A stretch of 52,634 nt of DNA from an uncultured Eubacteriales bacterium (GCA_934462825.1 CAKSIP010000006.1:1-52634), one strand, 5' to 3'; positions 8,149 to 16,553 are shown, counted from the stretch's first letter. Numbers and translations: made by a program. The notes: generated by a model not told the origin, from the letters alone.

Positions 8149-8805
8149 ATGATCTCTAACAATGTAAAAGAGCAAAAAGATGCGCTCCGGGCCTACTACA
8201 AAGAGCTGCGGAGCAGTATAGCCCCTGAAACGCGGACGCTTTATGACGAACAAATCTGCCATACAATTTCCTCTTTAGCCAGCTTCCGCTTTTCGGATAC
8301 CATTCTCATGTATGCGCCCATGACGGGAGAAATCGACATCCTGCCTTTGGCCTATCACGCCTTAAAGATCGGAAAGCGCATTGCGTTTCCCCGCTGTTGT
8401 GTGGAAACGCACACGATGAACTTCAAGTATGTGGACGATCCATCTTCCCTGAAGCTGGGGCACTATTCCATTTTTGAGCCTTCGGAGGACGCACCCGATG
8501 TGACCGATTTTCACCACACCGTTTGCCTGATCCCCGGCATCGTATTTGACTGCCACGGCTATCGCGTCGGCTACGGGAAGGGATATTATGACCGCTTTCT
8601 CGCCGATTATGATGGCAGTCGCTTGGGATTGGTTTACAGCAACTTTATTTTGGACACGGTTCCGCGCGGCCATTATGACCGCCATGTGGATATTCTGATT
8701 AGCGAGAGGGGGATAAAACTTGCCGTCGCAACCACCGATAAAAAAGCAACCATCGACAGATCCGCCGAAAAACTCTCGGATTGCAAGCCTTATTCAGCGT
8801 CTTAA
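8149..8805 (+). CDS. 5-formyltetrahydrofolate cyclo-ligase
   Basis: A 218-residue MTHFS-family enzyme that converts 5-formyl-THF plus ATP to 5,10-methenyl-THF in one-carbon metabolism. Visible signatures are an N-terminal basic segment with YYKELRSSI, YAPMTGEIDI, and the ATP/folate motif RVGYGKGYYDRFL. The last 28 or so residues lie beyond the usual family end (around DILISERGIK) and are encoded in the stretch shared with the next gene. Ribosome site GAGGAAAAC. Fourth from the end of the hisS unit is typical housekeeping company and says little about regulation. Confidence 0.92.
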   Translation: MISNNVKEQKDALRAYYKELRSSIAPETRTLYDEQICHTISSLASFRFSDTILMYAPMTGEIDILPLAYHALKIGKRIAFPRCCVETHTMNFKYVDDPSSLKLGHYSIFEPSEDAPDVTDFHHTVCLIPGIVFDCHGYRVGYGKGYYDRFLADYDGSRLGLVYSNFILDTVPRGHYDRHVDILISERGIKLAVATTDKKATIDRSAEKLSDCKPYSAS

Positions 8806-9733
8806 AGCACTCCCCGTGGATGCCTCCACGGTGGTTTTTGCCGTGTTTGTGCTTTTGCTGTTTTTTCGGTTGATCGATTCTCTCATTCCATGGAAAATCC
8901 TTGAGAATCTTTTGATCGTTCCCTTCCAGCTTGCGATTTTTCTACTGCCTGCATACTTTTTTGCACGGTACAAAAACCCGAAGCAACCGCTGGACTACTT
9001 AATGCACCTGCGCATACGGGCACCTCGCTTGTATCAGCTTCCCCTCATGGCTACCGCCGTTGCGCTGATGATCTTCGGAACCATTTTAACCAGCGTGATT
9101 TTTGCCGGAACCGACTCGCTTTCCAAAGGATTTACGCTTTATAACACCTTCGTTTCTCAAAACAGCGGCGGTTTTTTTGCCGTTATCGGCATGATTCTCG
9201 CCTATGCTGTCATTCCCGCCTTTTGCGAAGAATTGGTGTTCCGAGGCATTCTCTGCCGGGAATACGAGCGAATCAACGTGCCCTGCGGCATTCTCGTCAG
9301 CGCCGTGTTTTTTGCACTTCTGCACTTTAATCTCGGGCAATTTCCCGTGTACCTTTTTTCCGGGCTTCTGCTTGCCCTTGCCATGTACGCCACCGGCTCG
9401 TTGCTCGTTCCCATGATGATCCATTGTGTATTTAATATATTCGGCTTGTTCGGCCAATCTTACCTGAACGCATTTTACACGATCACCGGGGGAACCACGG
9501 GGCTTTTCATGTTTCTTGTCTGCCTGTTGACATTGGGGCTGTCGGCTCTTTTCTGCCTGTTCGCTTCTCAATGCTACGCCCGCCGAGCCAAAGCGTCTCA
9601 AATGGCATCGAGAAAGCTCTTTCCGCCGGCCGACAAGCTGACCTCGGTTCTCATGAAAATGGCTGTCACGCCGTTTGCCCTTGCCAGCTTCTTCCTTTAC
9701 ATAATCGTCGTTGTTATTTTATTCTTCCTTTAA
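8720..9733 (+). CDS. CPBP-family intramembrane protease
   Basis: A 337-residue polytopic membrane protein of the CPBP (Abi/Rce1-like) family. Catalytic motifs are EELVFRG, FALLHF and HCVFN, all inside membrane segments; eight or so hydrophobic helices are visible. Members act as prenyl-protein or signalling proteases, and some confer immunity to bacteriocins; no substrate is suggested here. The start is TTG at 8720 with a strong GAGGGGG eight bases upstream, and it overlaps the cyclo-ligase gene by 86 bases in another frame. No ATG occurs before the first membrane helix, which supports the TTG. Confidence 0.88.
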   Translation: MPSQPPIKKQPSTDPPKNSRIASLIQRLKALPVDASTVVFAVFVLLLFFRLIDSLIPWKILENLLIVPFQLAIFLLPAYFFARYKNPKQPLDYLMHLRIRAPRLYQLPLMATAVALMIFGTILTSVIFAGTDSLSKGFTLYNTFVSQNSGGFFAVIGMILAYAVIPAFCEELVFRGILCREYERINVPCGILVSAVFFALLHFNLGQFPVYLFSGLLLALAMYATGSLLVPMMIHCVFNIFGLFGQSYLNAFYTITGGTTGLFMFLVCLLTLGLSALFCLFASQCYARRAKASQMASRKLFPPADKLTSVLMKMAVTPFALASFFLYIIVVVILFFL

Positions 9734-9764
9734 TCCGACGACGATAGGAAGGAGCCACCCTTAT

Positions 9765-10913
9765 ATGCGTTATCAACTGACTCGCAATTCCCACAAATCA
9801 AAAAAACGCAGCTTGGCACGGAGATCTTCCTGTGCCGATTCTGCGTTTTCTTTTTCTTTTATAGCCCGCTGTGTATTCACGACAGCCGTTTGGTTTTCTG
9901 TAGCCGTGCTGTCCGCCGTTATCATTGCATCCCTGCTTGGAGAAGCGCTGGCTTTGTTTCCGAACGGCACGGAGGCTTCTTTCACGATTGAAGCTCTGGA
10001 CGACCTTCCGGCGGCTTTGACGGATCACGGAATCATTCACCATCCCGGCCTGTTTTCTCTGTATTTGTCGATATACGGTCAGAATTGTTCTTTGACCACG
10101 ACGACAGCCACCGTCAACGATCACATGGATTACCGCAAGCTCCTGCAAGCGTTCACGGCCGAAAAAACGCCCGGCACGATTCGGATCACCTTTCCCTACG
10201 GCGCCACAACGGACGAAATCATTCAAATTTTTGTCGAAAACGGCATCGGGAGCTATGAGGGCTTTGTCTCAGCCATCCGGGACTATCCCTTTGATTGCGA
10301 CTTTTTGGATGCAAGTGATTTGTCTCAAACGGGACGAATACACCGCCTTGACGGCTATCTTTACCCGGACACCTACGATTTTTACGAAGGGCGAAAAGAA
10401 ACGTACTATCTTTATAAAATGCTGGATCGCTTTGCCTCTGTCTTTACCGATACCATGCGGGAACGATGTCAAGAGCTTGGCCTTACCGTGGATGAAATGG
10501 TGATTCTTGCTTCCATGATACAAAATTCCTCCGGGCAAATTGCTCAATATGAATATCTTTCCGCCGTGTTTCACAATCGAAGAAAACAGAACACCGATTT
10601 CCCTTATTTGTCCTGCCCTGCCACCGGTGAATATGCCATGACACGAGCCGGCGGCGTTTATACGGGGCGTCCCGACGAAGGGGAACGCACGCGGATCTCC
10701 CCTTACAACACGTTTATCAACCGGGGACTTCCGCCGGGAGCCATCTGCAATCCGAGCAAATATGCGTTGCTGGCGGCTCTTTATCCGGCGAAAACCGAGG
10801 ATTTCTTTTACGCCACGCTTCCGAACGGAGAAGCGCTTTTTGCCGAAGGCGCTGTGGAGCATGAAAAGCACTGTGCCGCCTGCGGATTGCATATCAGCCG
10901 GACTCAATCATAA
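9765..10913 (+). CDS. mltG: MltG-like endolytic transglycosylase homologue, probably inactive
   Basis: A 382-residue YceG/MltG-family membrane protein with one transmembrane helix (about residues 33-60) and an extracellular domain. MltG normally cuts nascent glycan strands. Family landmarks are DGYLYPDTYDF (196-206) and YNTFINRGLPPGAI near the C-terminus. In the active-site segment the usual S-I-x-E-K-E-T becomes SMIQNSS (residues 250-256): the catalytic Glu is Gln253 and the second Glu is Ser. The same Glu-to-Gln change inactivates the E. coli enzyme (Glu218), so this copy is probably not catalytic. Start ATG 9765 has AAGGAG upstream. The 3' end overlaps the convergent gene by 10 bases. Confidence 0.85.
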   Translation: MRYQLTRNSHKSKKRSLARRSSCADSAFSFSFIARCVFTTAVWFSVAVLSAVIIASLLGEALALFPNGTEASFTIEALDDLPAALTDHGIIHHPGLFSLYLSIYGQNCSLTTTTATVNDHMDYRKLLQAFTAEKTPGTIRITFPYGATTDEIIQIFVENGIGSYEGFVSAIRDYPFDCDFLDASDLSQTGRIHRLDGYLYPDTYDFYEGRKETYYLYKMLDRFASVFTDTMRERCQELGLTVDEMVILASMIQNSSGQIAQYEYLSAVFHNRRKQNTDFPYLSCPATGEYAMTRAGGVYTGRPDEGERTRISPYNTFINRGLPPGAICNPSKYALLAALYPAKTEDFFYATLPNGEALFAEGAVEHEKHCAACGLHISRTQS

Positions 10914-11827
10914 ATTCGGCCGTTAATATAGATGCCGGATTTCAAGCCCTCGGCCGCCGGATCGATGCGATACGGAATCAGCCGAATACAGACTTTGCCC
11001 TCCTCCGCTTCAAAGCAAAAAGCGGCTCCAAGACGGGCAGCCAATCCCCGGCAAAAACGAAGAAATGGCATTTTTCCGAGATTTTCGTCGATAAAAGCTT
11101 CGGAAATCTCATAGTTCATAACGATTTGCGTGTCGGCTCCGACTTGCGCCTGTATGGTGACGTGGTGGCCTTTCGCGGCTCTGCGGACTTCCGAAAACAA
11201 GCACAAAAGAAAGGCCGCCAGAATACTGCCCATGCTTCGTCGATTCGGCAAGGCCGACCGCTCCCAAGATGCGGGTTCCGTCACCGTAATGTCAGCGGAA
11301 CAGCCTGCTATACGAGCAGAGGACAAAATTTTGGTCAGCATGACCTCCCCGGTAATGGTTCCTTCCTCGCGTTCCTCGGCTCCCATGGCTTTTTCAAAAA
11401 TTTTCATATAGGCAGCGCGACTGTCTCCGCTTTCGCGCATCAGCCACACATCGGGATTTCCCACGGGCAAATCCGGCCAATAAGCCGCTACGCCAAGGCC
11501 GCTTGACCAAAACAGACGATTGCTGATAATAAGACAGCCATAGTCTATCGGAGCAATGAAAAACGGTCGCTTTTCGGACGGCGCCTTTGTCATCCAGATC
11601 TTCCAAACCTTGCTCAGACTTTGGACGCAGTTTTCTGTGCCGGGCATACCCATACGCGCCCCGATAAGTTCGGGACGTCCCCTTCCGGGCGCTACAAAAC
11701 CACCAAGACTTTCGTGAAACAGATAAAGATTATGGTCAAAGCCGCTGTCGGGAAGAAGTCCGTTTCCGGTACAAGAGGCTTTCAACAAAAGCTCTTTCTT
11801 TTCGTTCAGAAGGACATCGTATTCCAT
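10904..11827 (-). CDS. Hypothetical protein
   Basis: A 307-residue protein that I cannot assign. It has no signal peptide; one hydrophobic stretch (SILAAFLLCLFSEV, about residues 201-214) is too short and isolated to prove a membrane anchor. The end (about 230-300) has an alternating beta/alpha look that recalls an ATPase domain of histidine-kinase type, but the N, G1 and G2 boxes are missing, so I do not claim it. It is monocistronic, with its own promoter at 11879-11907 and GGAAG upstream of the ATG, and converges on mltG with a 10-base overlap. Confidence 0.7.
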   Translation of the reverse strand: MEYDVLLNEKKELLLKASCTGNGLLPDSGFDHNLYLFHESLGGFVAPGRGRPELIGARMGMPGTENCVQSLSKVWKIWMTKAPSEKRPFFIAPIDYGCLIISNRLFWSSGLGVAAYWPDLPVGNPDVWLMRESGDSRAAYMKIFEKAMGAEEREEGTITGEVMLTKILSSARIAGCSADITVTEPASWERSALPNRRSMGSILAAFLLCLFSEVRRAAKGHHVTIQAQVGADTQIVMNYEISEAFIDENLGKMPFLRFCRGLAARLGAAFCFEAEEGKVCIRLIPYRIDPAAEGLKSGIYINGRIYD

Positions 11828-11878
11828 CCGCAGAAACTTCCTTTCATTTGTTTTTCCCTGTAAGAGTAAGCAATGGTT

Positions 11879-11907
11879 ATTCTATCATAATGCTTTACGG
11901 AATGCAA
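11879..11907 (-). promoter_or_regulatory. Putative promoter of the hypothetical gene
   Basis: Minus strand: TTGCAT (11907-11902), 17 bases, TAGAAT (11884-11879) with an extended TGA. The -35 box is weak. It is divergent from the tRNA promoter; an 8-bp hairpin (TTTTCTGC 11921-11928, GCAGAAAA 11941-11948) lies between the two. Confidence 0.55.
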
Positions 11908-11961
11908 GGTTTTCTAATCTTTTTCTGCGAAAAAATAATTGCAGAAAATTTCAAAATGGTA

Positions 11962-11990
11962 TTGACTTTTTCACAAAGCTATGGTATGAT
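11962..11990 (+). promoter_or_regulatory. Promoter of the tRNA operon
   Basis: TTGACT (11962-11967), 17 bases, TATGAT (11985-11990), each 5/6 to consensus, with an extended TGG before the -10 box. The first tRNA begins at 12044. Confidence 0.85.
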
Positions 11991-12043
11991 AGTAAGGCAG
12001 TTTTCAAGAGGCTTGTCCGGGCAACTGCTTTGGCAAATGTCAT

Positions 12044-12117
<74 letters not shown>

Positions 12118-12167
12118 TCCCGAAATATCCGGGTATCCCGTCGGATCCGGTGGGATTCAGAGTTTTT

Positions 12168-12244
12168 GTGCCTTTAGCTCAGCCGGATAGAGCAACTGCC
12201 TTCTAAGCAGTAGGTCGAGGGTTCGAATCCCCCAAGGCACGCCA
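12168..12244 (+). tRNA. tRNA-Arg (TCT)
   Basis: A 77-base cloverleaf: acceptor GTGCCTT pairs with AAGGCAC, anticodon stem ACTGC/GCAGT, anticodon TCT at 12202-12204 reading AGA codons, T-loop GTTCGAATC, and an encoded CCA. Confidence 0.97.
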
Positions 12245-12262
12245 CTCTGAAAATTCAATATG

Positions 12263-12339
12263 GTGGGTATAGCTCAGTTGGTTAGAGCGCCAGGTTGTGG
12301 CCCTGGAGGTCATGGGTTCGAACCCCACTACTCACCCCA
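12263..12339 (+). tRNA. tRNA-His (GTG)
   Basis: A 77-base cloverleaf: acceptor GTGGGTA pairs with TACTCAC (one G-T pair), anticodon stem CCAGG/CCTGG, anticodon GTG at 12297-12299, encoded CCA. The base before it (12262) is G and the discriminator (12336) is C, so the tRNA-His identity pair G-1:C73 is encoded. Confidence 0.97.
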
Positions 12340-12340
12340 T

Positions 12341-12374
12341 AAAACACCTGCGCAAGCAGGTGTTTTCTTTTTGA
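12341..12374 (+). terminator. Terminator of the tRNA operon
   Basis: An 11-bp stem (AAAACACCTGC / GCAGGTGTTTT) closed by a GCAA tetraloop and followed by CTTTTT, starting two bases after tRNA-His. Confidence 0.92.
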
Positions 12375-12469
12375 ATTTCCATAATGCTTTTCAAAAAAGC
12401 ATCTATGTGTGCGTTTCCCTTTTCTTTGAAACCCGCTTAAATCCGAATTTATTATATTGGAGGTCACTT

Positions 12470-14482
12470 ATGTACACAGGTCATGTTTTTCTCAAACAAA
12501 CCGGCGCACCGCTGGTCGGCGTAAAAGTCAGCGACGGAAGAAATATTGCCCTTACCGATGAAAACGGCGCCTTTTCCTTACCGGGCTGGGAAAGAATGCA
12601 TGTTATCAATGTCGGAATACTGACAAAATCACACGATGATTGGTATTGCTTTGCCGAGGGGGAAGCTCAGACATATGATTTTTATGTCACCCCGGCCGAT
12701 GAATGTGCCGACGCGCACTCGTTCTTTCACATTTCCGACACGGAAATTGACGAGTGGGAAGCCGGCTCTGACGAATGGTCTTATTTTATCCGCGAATCTG
12801 TTGCAAAGTATTCCCCGGCCTTTCTTGTACACACCGGCGACATCTGCCGCAAAGTAGGCCTGCTTCGCCATCGTCAGGAAATCAACAGCCTGAACGCCGG
12901 CTGCCCTGTGCGCTACACTATCGGCAACCATGATTTCGTCGACGAAAATTACGGCGAGTATTGCTATGAAAAATACTACGGCCCCTGTTGGTATTCCTTT
13001 GATTGCGGCAACATTCACTATGTCGCCCTCCCCAAGCGCTCCGGCGACGCCCCCAGCGCCTACCACAACGACGACAACTACATTTGGCTTGAGAAGGATC
13101 TCGCTATGGCCGATCCAAGTAAGCAGGTCATTATTATGACGCACAATTTCTGCGAGGATGAAAACGGCTTCACCGTAAAAGCCGGCGATCATATTTTGGA
13201 TTTGAAACAAAATCGTTTGCTTGCCTGGTGCTTTGGCCATTATCACGTCCACATGTCTTACCGAATCAACGGCGTATTCAATTTTTGCTCTGCCCGCCCG
13301 GATTGCGGCGGTATTGATTCCTCGCCCTCCGGCATCCGTCGCGTAAGCTTGGACAAGGACGGGAATTTGACCTCCGATTTCATTTACAATTCCCCGGAAA
13401 AAGCCACACCGGCCGACAACGGCTTCCTTTGGGAAACGATTTTGCCCGAACACGTGCAGTTCTCTACCCCCATCAAAATCGAGGATGACGTGATTCTTGG
13501 AACCTGCAGTGACGGATACCCCACGAATTGCGGCGTTTTCCGTTTGGATGGAAAGAACGGCGCTGTCAAGTGGAGCTTCAAAACCGAATATGCTGTCAAA
13601 AACGACGTGGTTTATGCGTATAACCGCCTCTACTTTCAAGACAGCCATGGAAACCTCTATTGCGTGGATCCGAAAGACGGCCATTTGATCGCACGGAATT
13701 TTTCGGAACTTTGCCGTGTCATGAACACGCAGTCGGCGGTCACGGTAGCGGACGGACGTGTGTTTGCCGGATGCGGCTACTATGTGTACGCCTACGATGC
13801 GGAAACGCTGTCCCTGCTTTGGAAAACCGAGCGCATTGGCGGAGAAGGTTCTCCGGCGCGGTTTCCGGTTTACGACAACTTGCTGATTGTAAGCTCCAAT
13901 TGGTGCAAGATCCTTGCGCTTGATGTAACCAACGGGAAAACGGTTTGGCAGCGGGAAAGTCCGGATCTCTTTTACCGTTCCTCTACGCCAACCATCCACA
14001 ACGGAACGCTCTATGTAACCGCTTGGGAGGCGTTGCTTCTGATGGATCCCCATACGGGAGAAATTCTTCGCAGACGGGAATTTATGCCCTCCCCCGGCTT
14101 TGAAGTCAGTGGAGCTCCTCTGTTCCATGAAGGGAAAATTTTCATCCCCACCATTCGCAAAGGCGTGATCGTTTTGGACGAAAACACGTTGGAAGTCGTC
14201 GGCTACCTTTCTACCGGGCTTGCCAAGCTGTTTACGGCTCCCTACTCTCACGGATACATTCAGACCGTTGAAGGAAGCGTTCGAGTTTACGGCGATACCA
14301 TCCTTTTGACCGATTCCGCCGGCACTTTGCGCTCCTATGACAAAAATACATTTACACCCATCCATCAGGCCTTTCTCGGAGCACCTTCGTTGGTGTCCCC
14401 TCTCCTGTTGGACGATAAAATCGTCACGGCTGACTTCAATGGCAGCGTAAAAGCCTTTCCTTTGAAGGATTTCCTCCTATAG
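12470..14482 (+). CDS. Metallophosphoesterase fused to a PQQ-like beta-propeller
   Basis: A 670-residue protein with three parts. Residues 1-75 resemble the N-terminal beta domain of the metallophosphatase-N type (TDENGAFSLPG). Residues 82-300 are a calcineurin-like phosphoesterase with HTGD (121-124), GNHD (152-155), THNF (His225) and GHYH (256-259). The first metal motif is SDTE, so its usual His is Glu92. Residues 330-670 show repeated strands with a hydrophobic-aspartate-x-x-x-G pattern (for example ALDVTNGKTVW), typical of PQQ-like propeller blades. No signal peptide is seen, so it is probably cytoplasmic, unlike most propeller phosphatases. ATG 12470 has GGAGG; the frame is open further upstream, but only through tRNA-His. 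Substrate unknown. Confidence 0.85.
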   Translation: MYTGHVFLKQTGAPLVGVKVSDGRNIALTDENGAFSLPGWERMHVINVGILTKSHDDWYCFAEGEAQTYDFYVTPADECADAHSFFHISDTEIDEWEAGSDEWSYFIRESVAKYSPAFLVHTGDICRKVGLLRHRQEINSLNAGCPVRYTIGNHDFVDENYGEYCYEKYYGPCWYSFDCGNIHYVALPKRSGDAPSAYHNDDNYIWLEKDLAMADPSKQVIIMTHNFCEDENGFTVKAGDHILDLKQNRLLAWCFGHYHVHMSYRINGVFNFCSARPDCGGIDSSPSGIRRVSLDKDGNLTSDFIYNSPEKATPADNGFLWETILPEHVQFSTPIKIEDDVILGTCSDGYPTNCGVFRLDGKNGAVKWSFKTEYAVKNDVVYAYNRLYFQDSHGNLYCVDPKDGHLIARNFSELCRVMNTQSAVTVADGRVFAGCGYYVYAYDAETLSLLWKTERIGGEGSPARFPVYDNLLIVSSNWCKILALDVTNGKTVWQRESPDLFYRSSTPTIHNGTLYVTAWEALLLMDPHTGEILRRREFMPSPGFEVSGAPLFHEGKIFIPTIRKGVIVLDENTLEVVGYLSTGLAKLFTAPYSHGYIQTVEGSVRVYGDTILLTDSAGTLRSYDKNTFTPIHQAFLGAPSLVSPLLLDDKIVTADFNGSVKAFPLKDFLL

Positions 14483-14507
14483 TCCTTTTTTGACTTGCAT
14501 TTTCCTC

Positions 14508-14536
14508 TTGCATAAAAATTGCAAATGTGGTAAAAT
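14508..14536 (+). promoter_or_regulatory. Putative prfB promoter
   Basis: TTGCAT (14508-14513), 17 bases, TAAAAT (14531-14536), with an extended TGG before the -10 box. The -35 box is weak. Confidence 0.5.
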
Positions 14537-14598
14537 AATGAGGAAAGAAAATAACGATTTTACAAGAATAAAAAAGCCGAAAGGCTGGGAGGTTCCTT

Positions 14599-15723
14599 TT
14601 GATAGTCGAACTTGAAGACGCACGATACAAATTAACCTGCTTGCGTTCCGATCTCAAAGAGCTTGGCAATGCCATCAGTATTGATGAATTACGAAAAACG
14701 GCGGAAACGCTTGATGCCCAAACGCTGGATCCTGACTTTTGGAACAATCAGGAAAACTCCTCCAAGGTACTACAGCAAATCAAGCGCACGAAAGACAAAA
14801 TTGCCGAATACGAGGCGCTTTGTGCGAAGCTGGAGGATGCGATTGCGCTGGCCGAAATGGCTTTGGAAGAAAACGACGAAAGCTGTATTCCCGAAGTCAA
14901 CGGAGAATTGGCTGCCATAATCGCAGAGGAAGAAAAACAACGCATTGAAATTCTGCTTTCCGGCGAATACGATCAAAACAACGCCATCGTCTCCTTCCAC
15001 CCCGGTGCCGGCGGCACCGAAGCGCAGGATTGGGCCTTGATGCTCTACCGCATGATCACGCGCTGGGGTGAGAAAAACAAATTCAAAGTTAAGCTCATTG
15101 ATTGGCTGGACGGCGATGAGGCCGGCATTAAAAGTGCCACTATCATGGTGGAAGGCACCAATGCTTACGGCTATTTAAAAAGTGAAAACGGTGTTCACCG
15201 CTTGGTGCGCGTTTCGCCTTTTGACGCGGCCGGACGCCGACAAACCTCCTTTGCTTCCATTGAGGTTATGCCGGAATTTCCCAACGTAGACAAAGTGGAA
15301 TTGCGAGAAGAAGATCTGGAAATCACGGCGCACCGTTCTTCCGGTGCCGGTGGGCAGCACATCAACAAAACCGATTCCGCTATCCGTATTTTCCACAAGC
15401 CCACCGGCATTGTTGTCGGCTGTCAAACCGAACGCAGCCAGCTTCAAAACAAGGAAACCGCATTAAAAATGTTAAAGGCCAAGCTCATGGAAATCAAGCT
15501 GCGAGAGCACCTTGACAAAATTGAAGACATTAAGGGGATCAAAAACAACATCGAATGGGGATCGCAAATCCGCTCTTACGTTTTTATGCCCTACACGCTG
15601 GTCAAGGACAACCGAACACAGTATGAAACCGGCAATGTTACGGCCGTCATGGATGGCGAAATTGACGGGTTTATCAATGCTTATCTGAAGATGAATGCGC
15701 AAAATGCGCAAAACAACAAATAA
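14599..15723 (+). CDS. prfB: Peptide chain release factor 2
   Basis: A 374-residue release factor that terminates translation at UGA and UAA. The recognition motif region is RVSPFDAAGRRQTSF (SPF tripeptide) and the peptidyl-hydrolysis motif is GAGGQHINKTDSAI (GGQ). The start is TTG at 14599 with GGGAGG upstream. Many bacterial prfB genes need a programmed +1 frameshift at an in-frame TGA near codon 25; here the frame is continuous with no such TGA, so this copy lacks that feedback control. It is followed by tcdA after 50 bases. Confidence 0.96.
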   Translation: MIVELEDARYKLTCLRSDLKELGNAISIDELRKTAETLDAQTLDPDFWNNQENSSKVLQQIKRTKDKIAEYEALCAKLEDAIALAEMALEENDESCIPEVNGELAAIIAEEEKQRIEILLSGEYDQNNAIVSFHPGAGGTEAQDWALMLYRMITRWGEKNKFKVKLIDWLDGDEAGIKSATIMVEGTNAYGYLKSENGVHRLVRVSPFDAAGRRQTSFASIEVMPEFPNVDKVELREEDLEITAHRSSGAGGQHINKTDSAIRIFHKPTGIVVGCQTERSQLQNKETALKMLKAKLMEIKLREHLDKIEDIKGIKNNIEWGSQIRSYVFMPYTLVKDNRTQYETGNVTAVMDGEIDGFINAYLKMNAQNAQNNK

Positions 15724-15728
15724 TCCTT

Positions 15729-15773
15729 GAGGAGAGCCTGTGCGCCGTCATGGCGCACAGGCGAACGCAATTT
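15729..15773 (+). promoter_or_regulatory. tcdA ribosome site separated from its start by a hairpin
   Basis: A strong GAGGAGA (15729-15735) is followed by a perfect 11-bp stem (GCCTGTGCGCC 15736-15746, GGCGCACAGGC 15752-15762, five-base loop), then 11 bases, then ATG 15774. Unfolded, the ribosome site is 38 bases from the ATG; folded, the spacing becomes about 11, close to normal. Confidence 0.6.
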
Positions 15774-16499
15774 ATGAGCAATTCCTTTTTGATTCGCCCG
15801 GAGGTTTGCAGAACCGCCGCAATTTTGGGAGAAGACGGCATGCGTCGGCTTGCCAATGCCCACGTTGCCGTGTTCGGCATTGGAGGCGTGGGCGGATATG
15901 TGTGTGAAGCCCTTGCCCGCAGTGGCGTGGGAGCGCTCACGCTGATTGACAAGGATGTGGTATCCCTTTCCAATATCAATCGTCAAATTATCGCACTTCA
16001 TTCTACGCTTGGACGATACAAAACGGAAGTGATGGCGGAAAGGATCCATGACATTGCCCCGGAATGCCGTGTTTACGAACACAGAATGTTCTATCTCCCC
16101 GAAAACGCCGATGCTTTGGATCTATCCGCCTTCGATTTTGTTGTAGATGCCATCGACACAGTAACGGCAAAAATTGAACTGATCCTCCGGGCGCAAAAAG
16201 CCAATGTTCCGCTGATTTCCTGCATGGGAACCGGGAACAAAATGGATCCGTCAAGGCTCTGTATTATCGACATTTCCCAAACGCACACCTGTCCGCTGGC
16301 GCGTGTAATGCGCCGGGAACTGAAAGCGCGCGGGGTGAGCCATCTGACCGTTTGTTATTCATCCGAACCGCCCATACAAACCGGTTTGTGCGAAAACGGG
16401 AAGCCGGTGCCGGCCAGCACCGCTTTTGTTCCGCCATCGGCCGGGCTGTTAATTGCGTCCCATGTGATACAAAAAATAAAAGAAGATGCAAAAGCATAG
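15774..16499 (+). CDS. tcdA: tRNA threonylcarbamoyladenosine dehydratase
   Basis: A 241-residue E1-like (ThiF/MoeB superfamily) enzyme that cyclises t6A37 in tRNAs to ct6A, using ATP. The nucleotide-binding GIGGVGGYV (residues 35-43), the adenylate-site segment NRQIIALHSTLG and the DAIDTV strand are present. The C-terminal PASTAFVPPSAG segment matches TcdA rather than ThiF or MoeB. ATG 15774 gives the normal family start; ATG 15750 is in frame but lies inside the loop of a hairpin. Terminator at 16554. Confidence 0.9.
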   Translation: MSNSFLIRPEVCRTAAILGEDGMRRLANAHVAVFGIGGVGGYVCEALARSGVGALTLIDKDVVSLSNINRQIIALHSTLGRYKTEVMAERIHDIAPECRVYEHRMFYLPENADALDLSAFDFVVDAIDTVTAKIELILRAQKANVPLISCMGTGNKMDPSRLCIIDISQTHTCPLARVMRRELKARGVSHLTVCYSSEPPIQTGLCENGKPVPASTAFVPPSAGLLIASHVIQKIKEDAKA

Positions 16500-16553
16500 T
16501 GCTTTACGCATCTTCCTCAAAGTGCCATCGCTTCCGTTGGAAAGCTTTCCTTG

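Noticed and set aside
12260..12469. N-terminal extension of the metallophosphoesterase
   Set aside because: The open frame runs through tRNA-His and its terminator; GGAGG and homology place the start at 12470.
12629..14365. 578-codon open frame on the minus strand
   Set aside because: It is the antisense shadow of the metallophosphoesterase gene; it has no ribosome site or family match.
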